Source of the DNA: Cordilura impudica
Lineage: Eukaryota > Arthropoda > Insecta > Diptera > Scathophagidae
DNA length: 64,000 bases
Assembly (NCBI GenBank): GCA_963682025.1
Contig: OY821518.1
Location: 9,471,590 to 9,535,589 of the forward strand
Reading direction: 5' to 3'
The position numbers and the translations under genes were made by a program. Position 1 is the first letter of the stretch, and every line of letters starts with the position of its first letter. The notes beneath the pieces were generated by a model. The model worked only from the letters and a program-made list of their open reading frames with translations. It had not been told where the DNA came from and ran no database searches. Below are positions 1 through 11,339 of the stretch, piece after piece.

Positions 1-575
1 TTTTTGTAACAAAACAACTCATAAATTATAAAAATATATTGAAAACATAATCTATTACACAAATGCTCACGTCACAACTGCTACTTAAAATACTGATTTG
101 TGGCGAGATTATCTAAACATCGATCCAACAATAGTGCAGCACAGGACCGTTAATTATTCGTTATGCTTTGCAGACTCAGGCGAGAGAATTCTATTCGGGG
201 AAACAAAAATACCCACTGAAAAAGATGAAAGGAATAAAGCCAGAACTAAAAAATTATCTTGCAATATGTTGTTTATTTGATTATTTTCATTTACAAAATA
301 CAATAAAATTAAAAATAGTTTCAGTACTTTTCTTTAACAAAACCAAAAATATAATTTCAAAGGAACTATATACTATCAAAGTAAATATTCATCATTTTTA
401 TCAACATCAGTTAAATCTGGATGATAATAAATTATTATAAAATTTTTTATAAATTTCATCTACAACTGGCAACATATCCAGTAGACCTTTTTCTTCTTAG
501 AGTTAATTTTTATTGGTCAGTCGTAGCAAATTTTTAAATCTTTTATTTTCACGCAATTGATTCCCCGCTTTATAA
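1..575. other. AT-rich sequence, no gene recognised
   Basis: Short open frames in all frames have no recognisable domain. Nothing beyond A/T-rich sequence is visible before the first Helitron-like terminus at 576. Confidence 0.6.
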
Positions 576-767
576 TCTATAATATTAATAGGCTAGGCGA
601 TTTCTTGTGACCGATGTTTTGTTCTACCGTTTTATCCTGATTTTGACCAAACATATATTATTTGAAAGGTATTTCTTTTTAGCCATTTTGCAGATTTACA
701 GATTTTTAAATTTTTTCCTTTATTTTGAGTAAATTGCGTTTAAAGTTGCCACTAACACATACATAAA

Positions 768-1571
768 ACAAGTAAGAAAATTATAGTCGGTCTAGACCGA
801 CTATACGATACCCTATACCATGCGTTTAGAAACCCTATCTCTTACGCCCAACTAACTGGACATTGAAAATAAGCAAAAACCAAATTTGAGTGGGATTTTT
901 ATTAATTTTTTTGGCTGCAGATATGAAAAAGTTCATATCGAATGCTATATCTATAAAGGGACTAGGTCCAAAAATGGACCGATCCTGATCATGTTTGGTA
1001 AAGTCTCTTGTATTTTGCAAAAATATGTACAAACAAAATTTGAGAAGAATCAGTGCAATATTTTTGTTTTTTAATAGATTTAAGTGAAGATCGGGAAACA
1101 GCTCTATATGGGGTCAAAGGGATCATTTTTGGACTACTCATTAGTGGATGAAATGAACGCATACAAACCCAATTTGAGTAAGATCTATATGACAATTTGG
1201 ATCTTATGGCAATTTATGTCGATTTCTTATGGGTTATTTGTATGGGGGCTAGGTCTGAACATGGACCGATTCTCACCAATTTCAATAGCGTTCATCCCAT
1301 GGCCGATAAAAGCTTATATACGAAATTTCGTCAAAACATATTCATATTTGCGACCTGCAGTTTGATTACAAGCTTTACATGGACACACAGACGGACGGAC
1401 GGACGGACGGACGGACGGACGGACGGACGGACGGACATTGTTAAATCAACTCAGAAAGTGATACTGATTCGATCGGTATAATTAAAGATGGGTCTAGGTC
1501 AAATATTTTTGGTTGTTACAAACAGCAGCACAAAGTCATTATACCCAAACCACATAGTGGTATAGGGTATA
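768..1571 (+). mobile_element. Family-B noncoding repeat, copy 1 (reference copy)
   Basis: The repeat begins with acaagtaagaaaattata followed by the perfect palindrome AGTCGGTCTAGACCGACT. It continues through a conserved noncoding body (phrases such as gggactaggtc and tggaccgat) and then a (GACG)n tract at about 1388-1436. It ends with the hairpin-forming tail TATACCC...GGGTATA around the phrase ccacatagtggtatagggta. The same body recurs at 19960, 23635, 48528, 56703, 59675 and 61897. The short open frames in it are not conserved between copies, so it is noncoding. The (GACG/GTCY)n tract next to a conserved core resembles dipteran mini-me elements; the assignment is inference. Confidence 0.7.
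1388..1436 (+). repeat. (GACG)n microsatellite inside family-B repeat
   Basis: About twelve near-perfect tetranucleotide units of ggac/gacg lie directly upstream of the conserved B-family tail. Other copies carry the same tract in shorter or interrupted form (23770, 57100, 61988), so the array probably expanded after insertion. Confidence 0.9.
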
Positions 1572-1719
1572 ATTATACAATGCTATGTGTGTGTTTATTA
1601 AATTTGTTAATGTGTTTGTAATAAAAATTAGTTTGTTTTTCTGTGTTGATTTGTGAATTGCCTTTAATTAAAAAATAAAATTTCCTAGAATTTGCACTCG
1701 AATTTCGAGGGCTGGAATT

Positions 1720-3600
1720 GCTAGTAATTATTAATTTGAAATGCTCTGCTCACTTAAAGATTTTTTATGTAATACACTCCTATATTCTTCGGTTAATCTC
1801 AGCCATTTAATGTCATGCCAACTGTATTTTTCCCCGTTGTCGTCAATTTTCTCCAAGTAAACACATTTTGCAATGCAGTTCCAAAATCAAATATATTAGA
1901 TTGTTCCATATCATTGACTATAATTTTTTTTATTTACTCCTATTGTTCCAATAAATTGATGCCAATCTCGAGGATGATGGATTTTTGATGAAGTGCTTTT
2001 TATTTTTTTTTATTGCAGAATGGTCACTATCACACTCCATATGGGTGTGACCAGGGACCATGAATTTATGATCTATATTATTATTTACTTGCATAAAAAT
2101 TGCAAACATAGTTGCAGTGTAAGAATTTTTGTTTTGACCTGGGCAGCAATCACTGTAGAAAACATCATGATGAGTAAAGATAGACGAACCTATTTCGTTT
2201 CCACCTCTTCTAGCTATAGCTTCATGCCACATGTAGCATATTGGCTGATTAGTAGCACAGTCAGTAATTGTAAGATTAAATGTCGAAAAGGGTAATTTGT
2301 AAAACGACAGTGATGTTCGCAAAAATGGTGTAGAAAGACACTGTTGAAGAAGGTCAAAACAATATACTTTCAGTGAAGCAACAGTCAGTTTTTTAGATTC
2401 GTTAGTTTCTTGTGCTGGAGTGTGATGTTTTGTTTGTTCTAATTTTAGAGAATCAAGTTCTTAAGGTGCGGCAACTTGTATTTTAGATTTTAGTATATCA
2501 CATTTATGACATGTATCGAGCTTTGGTTTCTTAAATTTCAAATTGTGTTGAACAATAGTGAAAATTTTGAAAGCGACACATAATGTTCGTATTCATTACA
2601 ATAAAGACGATAGAGCTCAGCCACAGATAAATCACTCGGTAGATAACACTTTTAAGGCCAGTCTAAACAATCACACTTTGCAATACGACCTGTTAAAACG
2701 TCGGGTATTATGAAAGTATCTTATAAAAAGCTTATGTTATGATGGTTTTAGAAACTTTTCTAAAAACTTGCCATTTTTATCGGTCCAGAGTTGTTTTTTT
2801 TTTTTTTGTAAAAACAAAGAAAGTGGAAATAAAATATAAATTTCAAAATAAATTTTATTGTTATTCTAAACAGCTGTTTTTATAAGTCTTGAACGTGATG
2901 GTGTAAATGGCCTAAGTATGCAGAAATAATGTCGGTAACACATGAATTTCATCGAATTTTTATTTCGAAAAATCATACGACTGAGTGGTATCGTGTAAAT
3001 GGGGCTTTATAGGTATCACGACGAGTATAGTGTGATTTATATGATGGAAAACTTTTTATAAAATTTAAAATATTATTTTCCTTTTCCAAAGAAAGTTTTT
3101 AGCGCTTTTATGTTTTCCACGTAAATCTTCATAGCTACTGTGACCTTCAAGTTTTGTCTTCACAACCGATTTAATAAATTGTTCTGCTCACATAAAGTAT
3201 ATCTCAACCATTTTTGGCATACTGAAACTCGTTCCTTACTGACATTCAAAAAGTAATTCTAAGAACGAACTCTTTTTCTAGGATTTGTTTCGCTTTTAAA
3301 TTTTTTTTATAGTTTTATTTCTTCAACTTCGATTAAGCCAGCAATAACCGCATTACGAAAACTATGTGACCCATACGCCCAGTATCGCTTATGTATTATT
3401 TGATGTTGTTGATATGATATTTTAACAGCGCATTTCTTTCTGCAAGGTTCCAACTTGCGAAAAGCACGTGCAGGAATGAGTTTGTCAGCCATTGAAGTGT
3501 AACTTTCCCCTCGTTTCTAATTTGTTTTGCCAATCTCTTCGAGGTTTCCGCTACAACTACTTCATTTTCTAGCAAAACCACTTCATTCGCATTATCCTAA
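1720..3600 (-). pseudogene. Decayed DDE-type transposase-like gene, unclassified family
   Basis: Reading right to left on the minus strand, fragments follow one another in the order of a protein family I recognise from arthropod genomes but cannot name. About 3590-3480 holds a Lys/Arg-rich stretch with KQIRNEGK. 3492-3307 holds KLEPCRKKCAVKIS, a Cys-containing motif. 2640-2330 holds a FDLLQQ-type segment. 2322-1930 is the best preserved piece, containing NLTITDC, WHEAIARRGGNEI, FYSDCCPGQNKN and HKFMVPGHTHMECDSDH. 1900-1730 holds a tail with KYSWHDIKWL. The YSDxCxGQN and HTHMECDxDH blocks look like parts of an acidic catalytic core, which is inference. Several frameshifts and stops break it, so it is not functional. 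A Helitron-like copy abuts the 3' side and the minisatellite element sits at its 5' side. Confidence 0.6.
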
Positions 3601-3741
3601 ATTTTAACTTATTTTAAATACACTCAAACCTGTTTTTGGGCGGCCTTTTTATGTGCGATTTGTTTTGTGCGTTTTTTTTTTGTGCGGTATATGAAAATTT
3701 AACAAATTTAGTAATTTTTTTGCTAGTGAGAAAGATGATGA

Positions 3742-6700
3742 TTTCAGAAAACATCAATTGAATTTCAGAAAGTGTAAATATAATTTCAGAAAACTTCAAT
3801 TGCATCAATTGTATTTCAGAAAACATCAATAGAATTTCAGAAAACATCAATTGAATTTCAGAACATATCAATTACATCAATTGTATTTCAGAAAACATCA
3901 ATAGAATTTCAGAAAACATTAATTGAATTTCAGAAAACAGCAATTGAGTTTCAGAAAACATCAATTGAGCTTCAGAAAACATCAATTGAATTTCAGAAAA
4001 CATCAATTGAATTTTAGAAAACATCAGAAAGTATCAATTGTATTTCAGAAAACATCAATAGAATTTCAGAGAGTATCAATAACATCAAATGAATTTCAGA
4101 AAACATCAATTGAATTTCAGAAAACATCAATTGAATTTCAGAAAACATCAATAGAATTTCAGAGAGTATCAATAGAATTTCAGATAACATCAAATGAATT
4201 TCAGAAAAATCAATTCAATTTCAGAAAACATCAATTGAATTTCAGAAAGTATCAATTGTATTTCAGAAAACATCAATAGAATTTCAGAAAACATTAATAG
4301 AATTTCAGATAACATCAAATGAATTTCAGAAAACATCAATTGAATTTCAGAAAACATCAATTGAGTTTCAGAAAACATCAATAGAATTTCAAAAAGTATC
4401 AATTGTATTTCAGAAAACAGCAATTGAGTTTCAGAAAACATTAATTGAATTTTAGAAAACATCAATTGTATTTCAGAAAACATCAATTGAATTTCAGAAA
4501 ACCAATTGAATTTCAGAAAACATTAATTGAAATTCAGAAAACATCAATTGAATTTCAGAAAACATCAATAGAATTTCAAAAAGTATCAATTGTATTTCAG
4601 AAAACATCAATTGAATTTCAGAAAACATCAATAGAATTTCAGAAAGTATCAATTGTATTTCAGAAAACATCAATAGAATTTCAGAGAGTATCAATAGAAT
4701 TTCAGATAACATCAAATGAATTTCAGAAAACATCAATTGAATTTCAGAAAACATCAATAGAATTTCAGAGAATATCAATAGAATTTCAGATAACATCAAA
4801 TGAATTTCAGAAAACATCAATTCAATTTCAGAAAACATCAATTGAACTTCAGAAAACATCAATTGAATTTCAGAAAACATCAATAGAATTTCAGAAAGTA
4901 TCAATAGAATTTCAGATAACATCAAATGAATTTCAGAAAACATCAATTCAATTTCAGAAAACATCAATTGAACTTCAGAAAACATCAATTGAATTTCAGA
5001 AAACATCAATTGAATTTCAGAAAACATCAATATTTTAAAAAGTCTCAATTGTATTTCAGAAAACATCAATTGAGTTTCAGAAAATATGAATAGAATTTCA
5101 AATAACATCAAATGAATTTCAGAAAACATCAATTGATTTTCAGAAAACATCAATTGAATTTCAGAGTGTATCAATTGTATTTCAGAAAGTATCAAATGTA
5201 TTTCAGAAAACATAAAATGTATTTGAGAAAGCATCAATAGAATTTCAGAAAACATCAATTGAATTTCAGAAAACATCAATTGAATTTCAGAAAACATCAA
5301 TTGAATTTCAGAAAACATCAATTGAGTTTCAGAAAACATCAATTCAATTTCCGAATACATCAATTGAATTTCAGAAAACATCAATTGAATTTCAGAAAAC
5401 GTCAATAGATTTTATAAAGAGTCAATTGTATTTCAGAAAACATCAATTGAGTTTCAGAAAACATCAATAGAATTTCAAAAAGTATCAATTGTATTTCAGA
5501 AAACAGCAATTGAGTTTCAGAAAACATTAATTGAATTTTAGAAAACATCAATTGTATTTCAGAAAACATCAATTGAATTTCAGAAAACATCAATAGAATT
5601 TCAGAAAGTATCAATAGAATTTCAGATAACATCAAATGAATTTCAGAAAACATCAATTCAATTTCAGAAAACATCAATTGAACTTCAGAAAACATCAATT
5701 GAATTTCAGAAAACATCAATTGAATTTCAGAAAACATCAATAGAATTTTAAAAAGTCTCAATTGTATTTCAGAAAACATCAATTAAGTTTCAGAAAATAT
5801 GAATAGAATTTCAAATAACATCAAATGAATTTCAGAAAACATCAATTGATTTTCAGAAAACATCAATTGAATTTCAGAGTGTATCAATTGTATTTCAGAA
5901 AGTATCAAATGTATTTCAGAAAACATAAAATGTATTTGAGAAAGCATCAATAGAATTTCAGAAAACATCAATTGAATTTCAGAAAACATCAATTGAATTT
6001 CAGAAAACATCAATTGAATTTCAGAAAACATCAATTGAGTTTCAGAAAACATCAATTCAATTTCCGAATACATCAATTGAATTTCAGAAAACATCAATTG
6101 AATTTCAGAAAACGTCAATAGATTTTATAAAGAGTCAATTGTATTTCAGAAAACATCAATTGAGTTTCAGAAAACATCAATAGAATTTCAAAAAGTATCA
6201 ATTGTATTTCAGAAAATTTTAGAAAACATCAATTGTATTTCAGAAAACATCAATTGAATTTCAGAAAACCAATTGAATTTCAGAAAACATTAATTGAAAT
6301 TCAGAAAACATCAATTGAATTTCAGAAAACATCAATTGAATTTCAGAAAACATCAATAGAATTTCAAAAAGTATCAATTGTATTTCAGAAAACATCAATT
6401 GTATTTCAGAAAACATCAATTGAATTTCAGAAAACATCAATAGAATTTCAGAAAGTATCAATTGTATTTCAGAAAACTTCAATAGAATTTCAGATAACAT
6501 CAATTGAATTTCAGATAACATCAAATGAATTTCAGAAAACTTCAATTGAATTTCAGAAAACATCAATTGTATTTCACAAAACATCAATTGAATTTCAGAA
6601 AACATCAATCGAATTTCAGAAAACATCAATTGAATTTCAGAAAACATCAATAGAATTTCAAAAAGTATCAATTGTACTTCAGAGAACATCAATTAAGTTT

Positions 6701-6890
6701 CAGAAAATATCAATAGAATTTCAGATGACATCAAATGAATTTCAGAAAACTTCAATTGAATTTCAGAAAACATCAATTGTATTTCACAAAACATCAATTG
6801 AATTTCAGAAAACATCAATCGAATTTCAGAAAACATCAATTGAATTTCAGAAATCATCAATTGAATTTCGAAAAACATCAATATTTTGAT
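3742..6890 (+). repeat. 21-bp minisatellite array
   Basis: The unit reads approximately aacatcaattgaatttcagaa. About 150 units run head to tail with point variants (tagaatttc, tgtatttc, aaagtatc) interspersed. The unit is a multiple of three and lacks stops in several frames, so long open frames arise on both strands (heptapeptides FQKTSIE and MFSEIQL). Those frames are a by-product of the repeat, not genes. Higher-order duplications are visible, for example 5041 onward recurs at 5754 onward. Confidence 0.95.
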
Positions 6891-6925
6891 TTATTTTTTA
6901 TGCACGGGAAAATTTGACGTTGATG

Positions 6926-7095
6926 TTGTTGTTTCTGAAATATAATTGATACTTCCTGAAATTCAATTGACGTTTTCTGAAAATAAATTGATGTTTTCTG
7001 TAGTTCAATTGAAGTTTTCTGAAATGTAATTGATGATTTCTGAAATAAAAATTGATGTTTTCTGAAATACTATTGATGTTTTCTGAAATACAATT
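6926..7095 (-). repeat. Inverted block of the 21-bp minisatellite
   Basis: About eight units of the same 21-bp repeat appear in reverse orientation (gttttctgaaattcaattga and variants), separated from the main array by a short AT-rich hinge. Together they could form a long hairpin with the end of the direct array. Confidence 0.85.
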
Positions 7096-7336
7096 GGAAA
7101 ATGTTTAGTTGTTTCATAAGATTTTGAGTTATTTTCTTAGTGAGACTTTTTTATGCGGTCCCTATTCACCGTATAAAAAAATAATTTTTAGTTGGGTTGC
7201 GAAAACTGTTTTTTATAGCTACTCGTGAAGTTTTGTGCGATTTTTTTTAATGCGGCCCCTATACATCGCACAAAAACAGGTTTGAGTGTAAGTACATACA
7301 TATTAATACCACAACACGTACAATGTTATTTTCTAT

Positions 7337-7455
7337 TTATTTTTTTCTGGATGCAATTGAACCACTTGAATTAAAGTCAGGATCAACGCACGAATCATCA
7401 CTAGAAAAATCTAAATTATTCAAATTGTCCACATCAAATATTTTTCCACCACCCA
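7337..7455 (-). pseudogene. Candidate N-terminal exon of the decayed transposase-like gene
   Basis: A minus-strand frame beginning ATGGGTGGTGG encodes an acidic, serine-rich peptide containing NNLDFSSDDSC and DPDFNSSG, ending at RKK. It lies immediately outside the TIR element that separates it from the rest of the transposase gene. A candidate splice acceptor (aaatttag then gataatgcg) sits near 3591 on the other side. Linking the two is inference from position and composition; no homologous motif proves it. Confidence 0.35.
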
Positions 7456-7559
7456 TTTTGATACATATGTAAACATTTTTTGTCACACAACAATTTGCAA
7501 TGACTACACAGCTTATGTATGACTTAAAATGCAACGAGCACACTCAAAAACGCACATAT

Positions 7560-8860
7560 GTTGAGTTAAGATACCGTTATGTCTCAAAGTTTTTTTTAGC
7601 AGAACATTCTATGTATACTTAAGATTCTATGTATACAAAAAGGAATATTTTGCCTGTCTGAATATTTTAATTTTACCATAAGAACTTAAAACCACTCCTC
7701 TTAAGTACAAACGTTTGGAAAAGCTTAGTTGAATATAGGATGTTTGTTTCTACTAAGTTTTTTTTTTTTTTTTAAATTGTTAGTATTTATTGAACTTAAG
7801 TTGTTATAAGTTTTTAAGTTGACGACTTTAAAACCAATGTCGCGTTTACAAAAAAAAAAAAAAATTAGTTTAGTTAAGATGTTATGGCGTGTGAATTAAT
7901 TTTCAAAAACATTAAAGTTAAAAAGTAAACTGCTATAACTTTTCTAATAATTGATGTATTTGAAAAAAGTACAGATAGAATTATTCATTCTGAAAACGAG
8001 AATCATAATATTAATAAAACTCAATTTTCTTTAAAGTCGACTTAAGATGTTATGTCATATTGCCACAGCTATACATATATTTTGTAATTGTTTAAGAAGG
8101 CTTATATGAAGTTTCATATTTATTTACCTTCAGACAACTTTTGCCCAGAGGGTTAACTGAAATTGTACTAAAGGTAACAAAATATATTGACTATAGAAAT
8201 TTAAATGTCAAAGTTGTAATTTTATATGTATATGCAAAAATTATGTGCATTTATCAACACGAAACTTGTCCTTTGTTTCTCCACTTTTCATTGCAAACAT
8301 GCTAGTATTTCCCTTTTTTTTTAATTTCATGGAAAGTAGAAGCTAATTAACATAATTGCATTTGCACAAAAAAAGTATTACAGTAATTTAAACAGTAAAA
8401 GAAACGAAAAAAAAAAGGAAATGTAAATATGCACATACCAGTACATAACATGCATACTTACGTATGTTTTAATGAATATTTATTAGCACTTTTTAAAACA
8501 GAATATATAATAATAAAATATATAAATATTATTTACTGAATAGAATGGAAGACACCTTGTAATTTGCACTTATTGTATTGTTGACAAAACTCCACGAAAT
8601 CTTTTATTTAATATTAATTGGAGAAAAACTCAAAAATCACAAAAGTAAACACTTAATTTAGTTCCTTCATATATTTAAATAAGATAACAACTTAATCATT
8701 CAATCAGCAAGTGTATAGCTTTTTAAATTCAATCATACATACAGTAGCTTCCACTTTTAATCGTACACTTTAGAAGTTATAGGAAATAGACAAATTTCAA
8801 TGCGATGTATGTTTATAAAGACGGTCATTTAAGAAATAAAACTTCATTTAAAAAAATATA
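7560..8860. other. AT-rich stretch without recognisable gene
   Basis: Only homopolymer A/T runs (for example 7766-7773 and 7850-7863), short scattered repeats of the phrase taagatgttatg, and tiny open frames are seen. Confidence 0.6.
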
Positions 8861-8861
8861 C

Positions 8862-9890
8862 AGTAAGTGACAATATAGTGGAAACTTTTGATGCCTTCCT
8901 TGAACGGTCAATACCAAAATATTGGATCATAAATTTAAAAATTTATATGCATTATTTATTTTAAAAAAAAAAACAGAAAAATATTAACATAAAATAGCTT
9001 AACTTAAAAAGAAAAAATAATAAACTTAAAAATATTAATTTTTGTGCTATTGACATAACATTGGAAACCTTTACTATACAATAATTGAAAACATTCCCTT
9101 AATTTTAGGTGGGTATCCATTATTTTTTTAGTACTGCTTCACGACGGCGAGGCATGGAGTCAATTAAATTGTTGATGATATTCATTGAAATTTGTTGCCA
9201 CTCTAAATTAACTGTCTGTCTTGTTTGTGTAATTTCGTGTCCGTGTTTTTCGATAGTCACTTTCCCTAAGAGATTTTATGGTATGGAGATTTGGTGATTG
9301 GGCTGACCATTCCAAAACATTAACTGTATTACATTGTAGCTATTCGGTTGCAAGTTTGGAGGCGTTTTTTTGGTCATTGTCATGTTTGAACTTCAAGACC
9401 AGTGGCATCATTTAGTATTTACCTATATCCAATTATAATTAGAGTACCCTTTACTGCAGGAATAAGATACATACATTCCTTGGCCAAAGAGCAACCCCAT
9501 ACCATAATATTGCGACCACCAAACTTAACAGTTTCATTTGTATATTTTGGTTCTAGTCTTTTCCATTTCGTTGTCACACAAATGTTCTTCCATCATGGCC
9601 TCTTACATAAATTAAACTTCGACTCATCTGAAAAGATGTTCTTTAACAAAAATTATGCGAACCACACGATTTTTCTCTGACATCAGTGGTTTCTGCACAG
9701 GGCGATAACAACCACGATCAGTCTCAATTGCTGGTTCGGAAACAGTTCTAGCATATATTTTAGTTTCAGATTATTAATGACTATTAAATTATCCTGTATT
9801 TGACTCGTTTTACTGGGCCTGTCACGATAATTTTTGAAATTGTGGATTTATTTATAGATTATTTCTCCGAAATTTTATTTTGCTTAAGAC
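8862..9890 (-). pseudogene. Tc1-like transposon relic
   Basis: Minus-strand translation between about 9690 and 9100 gives Tc1 transposase blocks. SDESKF-like residues lie near 9630, FGGRNIMVWGC at about 9500-9530, and a C-terminal remnant near 9150. Tc1-family transposases carry a DDE catalytic triad; the first D (SDES) is visible and the second block is the usual GG..MVWGC. Several stops and frame changes disrupt the gene. The low-coordinate end (cagtaagtgacaatatagtgg and following about 220 bp) recurs at 57648-57850, so it represents one family's terminal region. The high-coordinate end abuts a Helitron-like copy. Confidence 0.7.
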
Positions 9891-9901
9891 CAGCAGTAAA
9901 A

Positions 9902-10913
9902 TCTATAATATTAATAGGCAAGTCGATTTCTTGTGACCGATGTAAGTTTCACAGTTTTACCCCGATTTTGACAAAAAATTAGTCATTTTAAAGGTATTTC
10001 TTTTTAGCTGTTACCCAGATTTACAGATTTTCATCGTCTGGAATATTTCTTTGGAGTTATGATCGTTCAAAATTATACAATGCTATGTGTGTGTTTGTTT
10101 GTTAGATTTATAGTCATTTTTCAGACTTATTGCAATTACTACTGTAATTAATATGCAAATTTTAATTTTGTTTAAATGGTGCGTGGTAAAGGAGAAGAAA
10201 GCATATATTTCAAAATTCATAACTGCACTGTATTCTTAATCGGACCAGTTTCTGGCATTTCAGCCTTCATCAGCGATTTATTGAACATTGCGATAATTGT
10301 TATGTTTTGATTGAATAGATTGTTTCTATATGAACATTTTTTCTACTTAGGGCGGCCGTGAGGTTTGAACCATGAACCTTCACATACACTCGTACTTGCA
10401 CTTTTTGGTCAGCGCTTTAACACACTCACCTAAAGTCAGGTCTACTAGCAGTGTGGTTAGATTCAGTTTTCGTACCATACAACTTAACTTTGTATTAATT
10501 TCAGAAGATACAACTCTGCCCAAACAAACAATCGTTATTTTTGAATTTTGAATATTTTTTGCATTTATACTTCTAATTTCCACTATTCTCAGTTTTCGTA
10601 AGAGTTGTCATATGTGATGTACGGTTTTGTACATACCTACATATGCACTTTACATATATTTGAGATGACGCTTTGAAGCGAAGAAATTTTTTGTTTGTTA
10701 GATTTATAGTCATTTTTCAGATATATTGCAATTACTACTGGTAAAGAAGAAGAAAGTTTATTAAATTTGCTAATGTATTTGTGTTAATATGTTGATTTTC
10801 GTTTCTTCATTTAAAATGATGAATTCTGAAGCATACCTTTAGGGTCTTTATTAAATATAAAAGTGAAATTTCCTAGAATTTGCACTCGAATTTCGAGTGC
10901 TGGAATCTGCTAG
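9902..10913 (+). mobile_element. Helitron-like element, copy 2 (interrupted)
   Basis: The TCTATAATATTAATAGGC start follows an A, and the CTAG end at 10910-10913 precedes a T. The 3' palindrome is present. Sequence from about 10143 to 10740 is foreign to the family. It is bounded by a near-identical direct repeat of about 46 bp (10097-10142 and 10694-10741), which suggests a local duplication around an insertion. Confidence 0.7.
10345..10445 (-). mobile_element. Possible tRNA-derived SINE fragment
   Basis: On the minus strand, GGTGAGTGTGTTAAAGCGCT resembles a Pol III box A region. GGTTCAAACCTCACGG, about 60 nt downstream, matches box B (GGTTCRANNCC). It lies inside the segment that interrupts Helitron-like copy 2. 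No clear tail or target duplication was identified, so this is tentative. Confidence 0.35.
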
Positions 10914-10972
10914 TCATCTATTATTCTGGTTTTTAACTCTTCACCAAACTCTATGCTAGCAATTATTTATAA

Positions 10973-11327
10973 CTAGCAGATTCCAGCACTCAAAATTCGA
11001 GTGAAATTTCTAGTCAACTTTATTTTTCAACTTAGCCAATTCACAAACCAAAATTTTTTTGGTTTATTATTATTGTGAATGAAGAAAACAAACTCATTAA
11101 CAAATTTAGTAAACACACACATAGCATTGTATAATTTTATGTATGTGTTAGTAGCAACTTTAAATGCAATTTACTCAAAACAAAGGCAAAAATGTAAAAA
11201 TCTGTAAGTCTGGTGAACAGCTAAAAAGAAATACCTTTCAAAAAATATACGTTTTGTCAAAATCGGGATAAAACGGTAGAACAAAACATCGGTCACAAGA
11301 AATCCCCTAGCCTATTAATATTATAGA
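10973..11327 (-). mobile_element. Helitron-like element, copy 3
   Basis: This is a complete copy on the minus strand, with CTAG at 10973-10976 after an A and the 5' end (TATTAATATTATAGA) at 11327 before a T. It begins 60 bp after copy 2, in opposite orientation. Confidence 0.75.
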
Positions 11328-11339
11328 TTATCAGATTAA

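Larger units (their letters stand above)
576..1724 (+). mobile_element. Helitron-like non-autonomous element, copy 1 (split by family-B repeat)
   Basis: This is the reference copy for a family seen 13 times in the window. It starts with TCTATAATATTAATAGGC directly after an A and ends GGAATTGCTAG directly before a T. Just inside the 3' end is the palindrome CTCGAATTTCGAG. A TC start, a CTRR end, a 3' hairpin 10-16 nt from the end and insertion between A and T are the known hallmarks of Helitrons. No Rep/helicase is encoded, so the family is non-autonomous. The copy is interrupted at about 768-1571 by a family-B repeat, after which the Helitron sequence resumes (attatacaatgctatgtgtg). Its length without the insertion is about 345 bp. 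Classification rests on termini only. Confidence 0.75.
3621..7288. mobile_element. 3.67-kb TIR element carrying a 21-bp minisatellite
   Basis: A perfect 18-bp terminal inverted repeat, CACTCAAACCTGTTTTTG, lies at 3621-3638 and inverted at 7271-7288. Each side is flanked by TA, which fits the TA target duplication of the Tc1/mariner superfamily. Subterminal sequence on both sides is rich in TGTGCG/TGCGG motifs. No transposase is present. Almost the whole interior (about 3740-7095) is one minisatellite. The element sits between two pieces of a decayed minus-strand transposase gene (1720-3600 and 7337-7455), apparently in a former intron. It is non-autonomous; the superfamily call rests on TSD and TIR only. 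Confidence 0.75.

Noticed and set aside
3923..6889. Long open frames on both strands with heptapeptide repeats FQKTSIE and MFSEIQL
   Set aside because: They follow directly from a 21-bp unit that lacks stops in several frames; both strands are open over the same DNA and the codon content is that of the minisatellite.
3742..6890. CRISPR array
   Set aside because: Units are contiguous 21-mers without unique spacers, in eukaryotic DNA, and bounded by transposon TIRs.
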